Shown: one piece after another, positions 1 through 7,298 of the stretch | Layout: each line of letters begins with the position of its first letter | Position numbering within the stretch: the first letter of the stretch is position 1 | Assembly: GCA_002412495.1 (NCBI GenBank) | Contig: DHVE01000037.1 | Span: 664-19,265 of the forward strand | DNA: 18,602 nt | DNA from: Betaproteobacteria bacterium UBA5216 | GTDB lineage: Bacteria > Pseudomonadota > Gammaproteobacteria > Burkholderiales > SG8-41 | Direction of reading: 5' to 3' | The notes under the pieces: model-generated | What the model saw: the letters and a program-made list of their open reading frames with translations, nothing else | What the model was told of the DNA's origin: nothing | Database searches by the model: none | Position numbers and translations under genes: made by a program

Positions 1-540
1 GCCGCGATACGGCACGTGCGTCATGTCGAGTCCGGTGGCGGCGGCGAACATTTCGCCCACCAGATGCTGGCTCGATCCGTGGCCGATGCTGCCGTACGAC
101 AACTTGCCCTGCTGCGTTTTGGCGTAGCGGATGAATTCCTCGACCGTTTTCACGTTCAACCCCGGCGCCACCACCAGCGAAAACGAGGCCTGACACACTT
201 TGCCGACGGGCTTCATGTTGTTCAGAATGTCGAACGCCGCCTTGGGCCGCGCCGCGAGATTCGCGGTGTTGCCCGCGCTGGCCTGTGACAGCGTGTAGCC
301 GTCGGGCGTGGCGTTACCCACGCGTTCAAGCCCGATGTTGCCGGTGGCGCCGGTGATGTTTTCAACAACGATGTGCTGGCCGAGATCGGCGCGCATCACC
401 TCCGCGACGGCGCGCACGCATAAATCCGACGGGCCGCCAATGGCAGTGGGGACGACAATGCGGATGGGGCGTTCGGGGAAGGGGGCGGCGATGGTGGTTG
501 TTGCAAACACAAGTGACAAAGCAAACAGTGCTTGCGCCAC
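1..540 (-). CDS. Bug/TctC-family periplasmic solute receptor, partial (C-terminus beyond window)
   Basis: Extracytoplasmic receptor of the tripartite tricarboxylate transporter type, expected to bind an organic acid in the periplasm. The minus-strand frame stays open from the start region to base 1, so the C-terminal part is missing. Family signatures visible are PERPIRIVVP just after the signal peptide, NITGATGNIG, TPDGYTL, LSYGSIGHGSSQHL and THVPYRG at the edge. The hydrophobic stretch ALFALSLVFATTTIAA is the signal peptide core. No ATG lies in frame; the best start is GTG at 540, preceded about 10 bases upstream by a GGGAG run that belongs to a palindromic repeat (551-576). The frame continues open further upstream without an ATG, so the start is uncertain and the original N-terminus may have been lost. 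The usual first-loop PGGxxD of the family reads IGGPSD here. It follows the molybdenum hydroxylase genes after a gap of about 175 bases. Family assignment is firm; ligand unknown. Confidence 0.87.
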   Translation of the reverse strand, partial: MAQALFALSLVFATTTIAAPFPERPIRIVVPTAIGGPSDLCVRAVAEVMRADLGQHIVVENITGATGNIGLERVGNATPDGYTLSQASAGNTANLAARPKAAFDILNNMKPVGKVCQASFSLVVAPGLNVKTVEEFIRYAKTQQGKLSYGSIGHGSSQHLVGEMFAAATGLDMTHVPYRG

Positions 541-550
541 AACAAAACGG

Positions 551-576
551 CTCCCTCCCCCGCTTCCGCGAGGGAG
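551..576. repeat. REP-like palindromic repeat at a gene junction
   Basis: A 7-base inverted repeat, CTCCCTC at 551-557 and GAGGGAG at 570-576, encloses a 12-base GC-rich loop, followed by a G-rich tail (GGTTGGTGAGGGGG) to about 590. This layout matches the short dispersed palindromes of the CTCCC/GAGGGAG type found between genes in many proteobacteria (family knowledge; no second copy is in this window). It lies between the molybdopterin subunit stop (717) and the edge receptor gene. It touches the proposed GTG start of that receptor and may supply its ribosome binding site. Confidence 0.6.
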
Positions 577-716
577 GGTTGGTGAGGGGGCCAATGAGCG
601 GCACGGATGGGCCCCCGTCCCCGTCTTCTGCTCCGCTTCAAGTGTGCCCTTGCCCCGTAAACGGAGGAAGGAGTTGCTTTGGAATGTATCGGCCTCCGTT
701 CTCTGATACTCAAAAC

Positions 717-3074
717 TCACTTCGTCCTCCCCCGCGCATGCTCCCCCAACAACGCCACAATCCGCTGCGGCGATATCGGCGCTTCGGCGATATGCACGCC
801 GAACGGCTCCAGTGCATGTTCCACCGCGCCGAGTATCGCGCCGATGGCGGAGATGGTACCGCCTTCTCCCGCGCCCTTGATGCCCAACGGGTTCAACGGC
901 GACGGCGTTTCCAGATGCACCAAATCCACGTGCGGTACGTCCGTCGCCATCGGCAAGAGATATTCGCCAAAGTTTGTCGAGAGCGGCTGTGCGTTCTCGT
1001 CAAACGCAAGTTGCTCATACAGCGCATTGCCCACGCCGTGCGCCACGCCACCGATGACCTGGCCTTCGACCACCATCGGGTTGATCACGCGCCCGCAGTC
1101 GTGTGCCACGGTGTAACGCACGATGTTGACCTCGCCGGTTTCGATATCGACTTCCACCTCGGCCACGTGCGTGCCGCTGGAATACACCGCCTGATCCGGC
1201 GTGAAATGCGCCGTGTGTTCCAGGCCCGGCGGCAGCCCGCCCGCCATCGAGAAACCCGGCATGCCGATGGATTTGACGGCGATTTCGCGCAGGCTCTTTT
1301 TCACATCCGGCGCGCTTTTCAGGCGCACATAACCGTCGGCGAGTTCAAGATCGTCTTCCACGCATTCCATCATGCCGGCGGCGATTTTTTTTGCCTTGGC
1401 GGCCACTTCCATCGCGGCGACATGTACCGATGAGCCGGCGTTCACCGCCGTGCGCGCGGCAAAGCTGCCAATGCCCAGCGCCGTGGTGGCAGTGTCGGCG
1501 GTAACGACCGTGATGTCGTTGAAGTCCACCCCGAGTTGATCGGACGCAATCTGCGCCAGCGTGGTTTTGTGCGATTGCCCCTGCGGCGTTGCGCCGGTGT
1601 AGATCACGATCCTGCCCGAGGTGGCCACGCGTACCGTCGCACTTTCATAGGGGCCGAGGCCGGTAGCCTCGACTGCGTTCGCCAAACCGATGCCGAGATA
1701 ACGCCCCTGCTTGCGCGCTGCGGCCTGACGTTTGGCGAAGCCGTCGTAGTCGGCGGTTTTCAACGCAGCCGCCTGACTCGCGGGGTAATCGCCGCTGTCG
1801 TAGGTCACCGGCCGGCCATCACGGAAAATGATCCCCACCTTATAAGGCATCTGCTCGGGTTGAACAAAATTACGCCGCCGCACCTCGGCGCGATCGAGTT
1901 TTAATTCGCGCGCCACGCGGTCCATCAGGCGCTCCATCGTCGTTACCGCTTCGGGCCGGCCCGCGCCGCGCACCGGCGTGGTTTGAATCTTGTTGGTGAA
2001 CACCGATATCACATCGAGCTTGAAGTGCGGCACCACATAAGGCCCCGGCACCGTGGTCGCGGTGATCCACGGCAGCACAATGCCCCAAGGCACATAGGCG
2101 CCGGTCTCGTGGATCAGTTGCCCGCGCACGCCGATGATTTTGGCGTCGGCATCGACGGCGATTTCCATGTCCCAGTATTGATCGCGCTCCTGATGCGTGG
2201 TGAGAAAATTCTCGCGGCGGTCTTCAATCCACTTCACCGGGCGGCGCAGCAAACGCGCCGCCACCGCGACGTTGATGTACTCGGGGTAGAACGAGCCCTT
2301 GGGCCCGAAGCCGCCGCCGACATCCGGCGCGATCACGCGCATCTGGTGATCGCCCAGCTCGAACATGTCAAGCATGCAGCGCTTCAGCCGATGCGAGCCT
2401 TGTGACGAGACATGCAGCGTGTAGCCTTGCGATTGTGCGTCGTATTGCGCGATGGCGCCGCGGCATTCCATAAAAAACGGCCCGCCGCGATGCTGATAAA
2501 TTTTTTCGCGGAACACGTGGGCCGCGCCGGTAAATGCGCGATCCGCATCGCCTACTTTCACGGGAAAACGCGCCGCGATGTTCGATTCCGCGCCGGCATG
2601 CGCCAGCGGCGCGCCGTCTTCGATCACGGCGCGGCAATCGTTGACCGCGGGCAGCGGCTCATAATCGACCTCCACCAGCTGCGTGGCATCCTCGGCGATA
2701 TAGCGGCTGTCGGCGATCACGCACACCACCGGTTCGCCCGCGTAGCAGGTTTCGTCTTTCGCCAGCGCATAGGGCAGCAGCGCTTGTTTGATCGCCGGAT
2801 GCGGCACCAGCAGCGGCATGGTTTGTCGGCGAATTTCTTCCGGCAGATCAGCGTAGGTAATCACCGCATGCACGCCGGGCAGCGCCAGCGCCGCCGTTTT
2901 GTCGATGGCGCCCACTTTGGCGTGCGCGTAGGGGCTGCGCACGAAAGCCGCGTGCAGCATCTCCGGCAGATGAATGTCGTCGATAAACTGGCCTTCGCCG
3001 CGCAGAAAGGCGGGGTCTTCCTTGCGTTTGACCGATGCACCGAAGCCAGTGAGTTTTTCCGCGCCCGATTTCAT
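717..3074 (-). CDS. Molybdenum hydroxylase large (molybdopterin-binding) subunit, CoxL/xanthine dehydrogenase family, form II type
   Basis: Catalytic subunit (785 aa) of a cytoplasmic molybdenum-cofactor hydroxylase, normally an (LMS)2 complex that hydroxylates an aromatic heterocycle, aldehyde or acyl-CoA substrate with water as oxygen source. Visible motifs: the N-terminal FGASVKRKEDPAFLRGEGQF typical of CoxL-like proteins, the pterin-binding DVGGGFGPKG at 251-260, PVRGAGRPEA at 367-376, a PQGQSH motif near 497-502, and GIKGAGEGGT at 731-740 holding the expected catalytic Glu737. The 368-373 loop is VRGAGR, not the AYxCSFR loop of true (form I) carbon monoxide dehydrogenase, so CO oxidation is unlikely. 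The ATG at 3074 overlaps the stop of the 2Fe-2S subunit (ATGA), which fixes the start and implies translational coupling; the open frame extends 60 codons further upstream, but that part is the iron-sulfur gene read out of frame. Family is certain; substrate unknown. Confidence 0.95.
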   Translation of the reverse strand: MKSGAEKLTGFGASVKRKEDPAFLRGEGQFIDDIHLPEMLHAAFVRSPYAHAKVGAIDKTAALALPGVHAVITYADLPEEIRRQTMPLLVPHPAIKQALLPYALAKDETCYAGEPVVCVIADSRYIAEDATQLVEVDYEPLPAVNDCRAVIEDGAPLAHAGAESNIAARFPVKVGDADRAFTGAAHVFREKIYQHRGGPFFMECRGAIAQYDAQSQGYTLHVSSQGSHRLKRCMLDMFELGDHQMRVIAPDVGGGFGPKGSFYPEYINVAVAARLLRRPVKWIEDRRENFLTTHQERDQYWDMEIAVDADAKIIGVRGQLIHETGAYVPWGIVLPWITATTVPGPYVVPHFKLDVISVFTNKIQTTPVRGAGRPEAVTTMERLMDRVARELKLDRAEVRRRNFVQPEQMPYKVGIIFRDGRPVTYDSGDYPASQAAALKTADYDGFAKRQAAARKQGRYLGIGLANAVEATGLGPYESATVRVATSGRIVIYTGATPQGQSHKTTLAQIASDQLGVDFNDITVVTADTATTALGIGSFAARTAVNAGSSVHVAAMEVAAKAKKIAAGMMECVEDDLELADGYVRLKSAPDVKKSLREIAVKSIGMPGFSMAGGLPPGLEHTAHFTPDQAVYSSGTHVAEVEVDIETGEVNIVRYTVAHDCGRVINPMVVEGQVIGGVAHGVGNALYEQLAFDENAQPLSTNFGEYLLPMATDVPHVDLVHLETPSPLNPLGIKGAGEGGTISAIGAILGAVEHALEPFGVHIAEAPISPQRIVALLGEHARGRTK

Positions 3075-3556
3075 CGCGCACCCTCGCGCAGTTTTTTCGC
3101 CGCGTCGAGCGCCGCATCGACAATGCCCTGATAACCCGTGCAGCGGCACAGGTTGCCGGAGAGTGCCTCGCGCACCTCGGCCACCGTCGGGTCGGGCTTG
3201 TCGCGTAAAAATTCGGTGAGCGTCATCAACATGCCTGGCGTGCAAAAGCCACATTGCAGGCCGTGGTTATCCTGAAACGCCTGTTGCAGCACGTTGAGTT
3301 TGCCATCGGTGGCGAGAGATTCCACCGTGGTGACTTGCTGGCTGTCGCACTGCACCGCCAGCATCAAACAGGCGCGCGCGCTGATGCCATTGACCAGCAC
3401 CGTGCAGGCGCCGCACACGCCATGCTCGCACCCGACGTGCGTGCCGGTGAGTTTGAGTTCGTGGCGCAAAAAATCCACCAGCGTCATGCGCGTTTCGATG
3501 GTGGCGGTGTGCGGCTTGCCGTTAATGGTTACCGCGATTGTTCGGGTGTCAGCCAT
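3071..3556 (-). CDS. Molybdenum hydroxylase small subunit, [2Fe-2S] protein (CoxS-like)
   Basis: Electron-transfer subunit (161 aa) carrying two [2Fe-2S] clusters that pass electrons from the molybdenum site to FAD. The plant-ferredoxin-like cluster ligands are Cys43, Cys48, Cys51 and Cys63 (CEHGVCGAC followed by RAC). The second cluster has Cys102, Cys105, Cys137 and Cys139 (CGFC and CRC), all present. Length is normal for CoxS-type subunits. The start is the ATG at 3556 before ADTRTIAVTINGK, the usual beginning of the fold; upstream in-frame codons overlap the FAD subunit and are not credible. It overlaps the FAD subunit stop by 8 bases and the large subunit start by 4 bases, so the three subunits are translated as one unit in the order M-S-L. 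No key residue is missing. Confidence 0.96.
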   Translation of the reverse strand: MADTRTIAVTINGKPHTATIETRMTLVDFLRHELKLTGTHVGCEHGVCGACTVLVNGISARACLMLAVQCDSQQVTTVESLATDGKLNVLQQAFQDNHGLQCGFCTPGMLMTLTEFLRDKPDPTVAEVREALSGNLCRCTGYQGIVDAALDAAKKLREGAR

Positions 3557-4424
3557 GTTGCATCTCGTTTGCTTGCGCAGCGGCTTGTTCGAGCGCGCGG
3601 TAGGTGAGCACGCGCGCCAGATGTTGCCGGTAGCTCGAGGTGATATAGGCATCGGCGCCCGCGTCGAGCTTTTCGGCTTCGGCCGCGGCTGCTTTAAAAG
3701 CGTCGGCGCCGGGTTTTTGTCCCAGCAGCGCCTGCTCGATTTCGGCGGGTCGTACGGGCGCATGGCTTAAACCCGACAATGCAATCGCGGCCTCGGCGAT
3801 GTGACCCTTGGCATCCAATCCGATCAACGCCGAACAGGCGACGATGGCAAAGTCGCCATGCCGCCGCGCGAACTCCACAAAAGCATGGCCGCAGTTTTTT
3901 TGCGGCAGCGGGAACGTCACTGCAGTGAGCATTTCGTCCGGCTCCAGCGCGGTGGTCATGTAGGCGACGGCAAACTCCGCAAAGGGAATATCTCGTTCAC
4001 CGCGCGTTGATGCGGCATGCATCGTCGCGCCCAACAGGGCCGCGATGTTGACCAGCTCCGCCGAAGGATCCTGATGACACAACGAGCCGCCCAGCGTGCC
4101 GCGATTACGCGTCTGCCGGTGGCCGACATGCGCCAGCGCGGCTTGCAGCAGCGGGCAGTGCTCGCCAATGTCCGCGGAAAATTCGATGTCGCGCTGGCGC
4201 GTCATGGCGCCGATTTTTAGTGCGTTGTCTTCGATGCGTATGTAAGCGAGTTCGTCAACCTTGTTCAGATCGATCAAATGATCCGGCATCGCATAACGAA
4301 AATTCATCATCGGCATCAGCGATTGCCCGCCGGCGAGTACGCGGGCATTTTCGTGCTGGGCCAACAGCGCCGTAGCATCGCCGAGACTGCGCGGATCGTG
4401 ATAGGTGAAGGGGGCGGGTTTCAA
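3549..4424 (-). CDS. Molybdenum hydroxylase medium subunit, FAD-binding (CoxM-like)
   Basis: FAD subunit (291 aa) that takes electrons from the [2Fe-2S] clusters and hands them to an external acceptor. Characteristic FAD-binding motifs are AGGQSLMPMMNFR (31-43) and NRGTLGGSLCHQDPSAEL (107-124); the C-terminal CO-dehydrogenase-flavoprotein domain follows (about 180-285). The opening KPAPFTYHDPRSLGDA is typical of the family. The start codon is TTG: an in-frame stop lies four codons upstream and there is no ATG alternative, and the Shine-Dalgarno match is weak, suggesting modest initiation. It begins the three-gene hydroxylase unit; an 88-base gap containing a 32-base perfect palindrome separates it from the UbiD-family gene upstream. 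Confidence 0.94.
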   Translation of the reverse strand: MKPAPFTYHDPRSLGDATALLAQHENARVLAGGQSLMPMMNFRYAMPDHLIDLNKVDELAYIRIEDNALKIGAMTRQRDIEFSADIGEHCPLLQAALAHVGHRQTRNRGTLGGSLCHQDPSAELVNIAALLGATMHAASTRGERDIPFAEFAVAYMTTALEPDEMLTAVTFPLPQKNCGHAFVEFARRHGDFAIVACSALIGLDAKGHIAEAAIALSGLSHAPVRPAEIEQALLGQKPGADAFKAAAAEAEKLDAGADAYITSSYRQHLARVLTYRALEQAAAQANEMQHG

Positions 4425-4461
4425 GTGGATTCTTCAAAAATGGTAAACGTCAAATACCAAC

Positions 4462-4493
4462 ACGGTCATTCCCGCGTACGCGGGAATGACCGT
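4462..4493. repeat. dRS3-like perfect palindrome
   Basis: A 32-base perfect palindrome with the core ATTCCCGCGTACGCGGGAAT. This fits the ATTCCC-N8-GGGAAT form described for neisserial dRS3 repeats and related dispersed repeats. Two more imperfect copies in inverted orientation lie at 17043-17070 and 17098-17125. It sits alone in the 88-base gap between the UbiD-family gene and the FAD subunit gene, both on the minus strand. It would form a strong hairpin in the joint transcript but has no T-run, so it is not a canonical terminator; it may affect mRNA processing or stability. Confidence 0.85.
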
Positions 4494-4512
4494 AGGGAAG
4501 TGTTTTTGGCCA

Positions 4513-6150
4513 TCACAACTTCTCATGATTCGCCGTAGGTGTCTCCGGACTCAGATCCTCGCGCCGCCGTTTGATCGTCTCCAGCCCGCTCGCCTCCCAA
4601 TCGCCAACCACCGTGCGCTTGGCAAACCGCTCCCAGGTCTCGTTCCAATCCCCCAGCGTATAACCATGCCACGGCCCCTTGGGCGACAGCGTGGGCAGCT
4701 TCAGTTTCTCCCACAGCGCGCGCGCGTGCTCCATATATTCCTTGCCCGGCAGCGCCAGCGGTGGCATCGGGTATTTTTGCGTGGCGTCGATCAGCAGCGT
4801 GGATTCGCCGGGGCCGCCGGTGTGATATTGCGAGCCTTGCACGCCGCGCCGGTAGTTGATGATCTGCACGTCTTCCGATGGGGTTGAACGATACGCCATT
4901 GACCAGAACACCGCGTCGGTGGAATGCGGATCGACATCCTCGGAAATCGCGACAACGATCTTGCCGCAATCAGCGCGCAGCGTCGCCGCGCCCTGCATCG
5001 CGCGCCACACCTCCGTGCGCACCGTGCCGCGCGCGAACTGCACAAAAATCACCGGGCGCAGATTCGACAGTGGCTCGTGCATCACCACGCGTTTTACGCC
5101 CTTGATGCCCAGCGTGTGCTGCAAGTGATTCAAAAACATCGGCTCATAAGCGACTTTCTTCACCACGCTCGATTCGCTCGGCGTCACCTGGCTGATGATG
5201 GCGGAGAACACCGCGTTTTTGCGATGGGTGATCGCCGTCACCTGCATCGGCATGTTGTAGGCTTCGAGCGCGACGTAACCGTTGCTCTCGCCAAACGGTG
5301 CTTCGGGTTCCAGCGTTGATGGGTCGATCATGCCCTCGATGACAATCTCCGCGTCGGCGGGCACGTTCAAATCCACCGTCAGGCATTTCGTCATGCGTAT
5401 CGCTTCGCCACCGAGGCCGCCCGCGACCGCCATTTCGTCCATGTCCACCGGCAGTTTTTGCGGGCCGGTGAAAAACACCACGGGCGCCGCCCCCAGCACA
5501 ATCGCCATCGGCATCATCTGTTTACGCTCACGGTATTTGAGCCAGTGCATCCAGCCGCCGGCGCCCCCCACGCGCGCGACCATGCGCACCACCAGCCGGT
5601 CGGTTGCCTTCAACGCCGCGCGGTAGGTGCCCATGTTCTGTATGCCGTTTTCCGGATCGCGCGACACGCACAGCGTTGCGGTGAGATACGGCGCGGAATC
5701 AAACCCCGGCGTGGATACCGGCACCGGCAGCGCGGCGAGGCCGCCACCGGGTTTGCGCAAATCATCACCCGTGATCACCACTTCCTGACACGCGGGTTTG
5801 TCTGTCGCGACCGGTGCAATCGGATTCCGCACCGCGTTTACCCATGCGTTGCCGATGTCCTCGGCCTTTTTGCCCATGCCGCGCGCGTAGATTTCCGGCG
5901 ACGACGCAAACACGCCGATCGCCACCTGCATGTCGTAACGCCGGCCCTTGCCATCGACCACGTTGGTAAACAAAAACGCGCGCCGTTCAGACTCCGGCAC
6001 GCCGCCGACAAACTGCCAGCGCACCAGCGGCTGCAACTCGGTGTCTTTGTTGATGGGGCGGTCGATGCGCACGAGCAAGCCCGCCTTATCGAGTTCGGCG
6101 AGGTGTTGCTGGAAGTCGCGCGGGGCTTGGGTTGGGGTGGAATCCGGCAT
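4513..6150 (-). CDS. UbiD-family prenylated-FMN-dependent (de)carboxylase
   Basis: Cytoplasmic decarboxylase family (545 aa) acting on aromatic, heteroaromatic or alpha,beta-unsaturated acids with prenylated FMN. Conserved residues can be placed by comparison with the fungal Fdc1 catalytic triad Arg173-Glu277-Glu282: here Arg177 in NMGTYR, and Glu283 and Glu288 in EAPFGE, with Asn172 at the metal-site spacing. Other family features are SRDPENG (163-169), MHWLKY near 201 and the C-terminal SPKGPWHGY. It is longer than E. coli UbiD (about 497 aa) and its sequence points to the broad catabolic subfamily, not ubiquinone synthesis. The ATG at 6150 has a weak AGAGA upstream. The preceding 50-base gap is AT-rich and could hold a promoter, though no clear -35/-10 pair is visible. 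No UbiX-type prenyltransferase is in the window. Family is firm; substrate is inferred to be an aromatic acid. Confidence 0.93.
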   Translation of the reverse strand: MPDSTPTQAPRDFQQHLAELDKAGLLVRIDRPINKDTELQPLVRWQFVGGVPESERRAFLFTNVVDGKGRRYDMQVAIGVFASSPEIYARGMGKKAEDIGNAWVNAVRNPIAPVATDKPACQEVVITGDDLRKPGGGLAALPVPVSTPGFDSAPYLTATLCVSRDPENGIQNMGTYRAALKATDRLVVRMVARVGGAGGWMHWLKYRERKQMMPMAIVLGAAPVVFFTGPQKLPVDMDEMAVAGGLGGEAIRMTKCLTVDLNVPADAEIVIEGMIDPSTLEPEAPFGESNGYVALEAYNMPMQVTAITHRKNAVFSAIISQVTPSESSVVKKVAYEPMFLNHLQHTLGIKGVKRVVMHEPLSNLRPVIFVQFARGTVRTEVWRAMQGAATLRADCGKIVVAISEDVDPHSTDAVFWSMAYRSTPSEDVQIINYRRGVQGSQYHTGGPGESTLLIDATQKYPMPPLALPGKEYMEHARALWEKLKLPTLSPKGPWHGYTLGDWNETWERFAKRTVVGDWEASGLETIKRRREDLSPETPTANHEKL

Positions 6151-6200
6151 GAAAAATCTCTATAAAATAGACAATAAAAACAATTGGTTACGATGTGTCG

Positions 6201-7178
6201 TTATTCGGCTTTGATGCCCGCAACGCGAATCACTTCCAGCCACTTGTTGGTTTCCGACACCATTAGTTTGCCGAAATCGGCCGTGCTCATTTTCGAGGGA
6301 ACCGCACCTTGCTCGGCCATGCGACGCAGTAATTCCGGCGAGGCGAGCGCGTTGTTTACTTCGGCATGCACGCTGGCGATGATGTCGGCGGGCGTGTTAC
6401 GCGGCGCGAACAGGCCGAACCAGATGGTCGATTCATAACCCGGCACGGTTTCGGCGACCGTCGGCACGTTGGGAAAATTCGGATGGCGCTGTTTGCCGCC
6501 GGTGGCCAGCAGCTTCAGGCGTCCGCTGGCGATAATGGACGCCACCGTGGGCATCGAGCCGAAGAGAAGCTGCGAATGCCCCGCCATGGTATCCACCGCC
6601 GCCGGGCCGCCGCCCTTGAACGGCACATGCGTGATATTGGTCTTGGTCATCATTTTGAAAAGCTCGGTGGACATGTGCGGAAACCCGCCGATGCCCGACG
6701 AGGCATACAACAATTCGCCCGGCCGTTTTTTGGCGAGATCGATCAACTCTTTCACGCTGTTCACGCGCAGCGACGGATGGATGGTGAACGCGCTGTCGCC
6801 CACGCCGATATAAACCACTGGCGCGAACGAGTTCACCAGATCAACGGGCACCTTGGGCTTGTCGATCAGAAAACCATACGCGGTCGAGGTCATCATCAGC
6901 GTGTACCCATCGGGCGGCTGTTGCATGGCGTATTGCAGCCCGATAATGCTGCCAGCCCCCGCGCGATTGTCGATAACGAATTGCTGCTTCAGCCGCTGTG
7001 TGAGTTCCGCCGCGAGCAGGCGACCGACGATATCGGTGCTACCGCCGGGCGGCCAGGGGATGACGACGCGTACGGTTTTGTCGGGCCACGCGGCGTGCGT
7101 GATGCCGGGCGCAATGAGCAGGGCCGCTGCCATCAGGGCGACGCCCGCGGCGATAGATGGAAACCAGTGTGTCTTCAC
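6201..7178 (-). CDS. Bug/TctC-family periplasmic solute receptor
   Basis: Complete receptor (325 aa) of the TTT family, predicted to bind a carboxylate in the periplasm. The start is GTG at 7178: GAGGAGGT lies 5 bases upstream, one of the best Shine-Dalgarno sites in the window. An upstream alternative at 7247 would add 23 residues that do not look like a signal peptide. From the GTG the N-terminus is a normal signal peptide (basic KTH, then a hydrophobic segment) with likely cleavage after THA at about residue 29. Family motifs: the first-loop PPGGSTD, VIDNRAGAGS, PDGYTL, LLYASSGIGG, THVPFKGGGPA and the C-terminal IRVAGIKAE. It lies between the GMC oxidoreductase (120-base gap) and the UbiD-family gene (50-base gap), suggesting that its ligand feeds that pathway. 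No membrane subunits are nearby. Confidence 0.94.
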   Translation of the reverse strand: MKTHWFPSIAAGVALMAAALLIAPGITHAAWPDKTVRVVIPWPPGGSTDIVGRLLAAELTQRLKQQFVIDNRAGAGSIIGLQYAMQQPPDGYTLMMTSTAYGFLIDKPKVPVDLVNSFAPVVYIGVGDSAFTIHPSLRVNSVKELIDLAKKRPGELLYASSGIGGFPHMSTELFKMMTKTNITHVPFKGGGPAAVDTMAGHSQLLFGSMPTVASIIASGRLKLLATGGKQRHPNFPNVPTVAETVPGYESTIWFGLFAPRNTPADIIASVHAEVNNALASPELLRRMAEQGAVPSKMSTADFGKLMVSETNKWLEVIRVAGIKAE

Positions 7179-7181
7179 AGG

Positions 7182-7189
7182 CACCTCCT
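7182..7189 (-). promoter_or_regulatory. Strong ribosome binding site deciding a GTG start
   Basis: The minus-strand sequence GAGGAGGT stands 5 bases before the GTG at 7178. It places the receptor start there instead of at the in-frame start codon at 7247. Confidence 0.8.
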
Positions 7190-7298
7190 CAAAGGAATGG
7201 CGGGCGACGCCGCCGCAGGATGATTTTACGGTCTTACGCAGGTTCACGGTGCGTTGGGCTACGTACGCTTAGTTAAAGCGTGGCCGCGCGCCACGGGT

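Noticed and set aside
498..1433. Plus-strand open frame of 311 codons
   Set aside because: It starts inside the receptor gene and REP-like repeat and continues antisense to the molybdopterin subunit; composition is that of a shadow frame.
717..3254. Longer version of the molybdopterin subunit starting at 3254
   Set aside because: The extra 60 residues are the 2Fe-2S subunit gene read in another frame; the ATG at 3074 with ATGA overlap opens the conserved domain directly.
717..4424. CO dehydrogenase operon (coxMSL)
   Set aside because: The gene order matches, but the active-site loop is VRGAGR and no cox accessory genes are present; the neighbours point to organic acid catabolism.
4462..4493. 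Palindrome as an intrinsic terminator or operator
   Set aside because: There is no T-run after the stem on either strand, and the core matches a dispersed repeat family, so a repeat is the simpler reading.
6366..7223. Plus-strand open frame of 285 codons
   Set aside because: Antisense to the receptor at 6201-7178; no domain or credible start signal.
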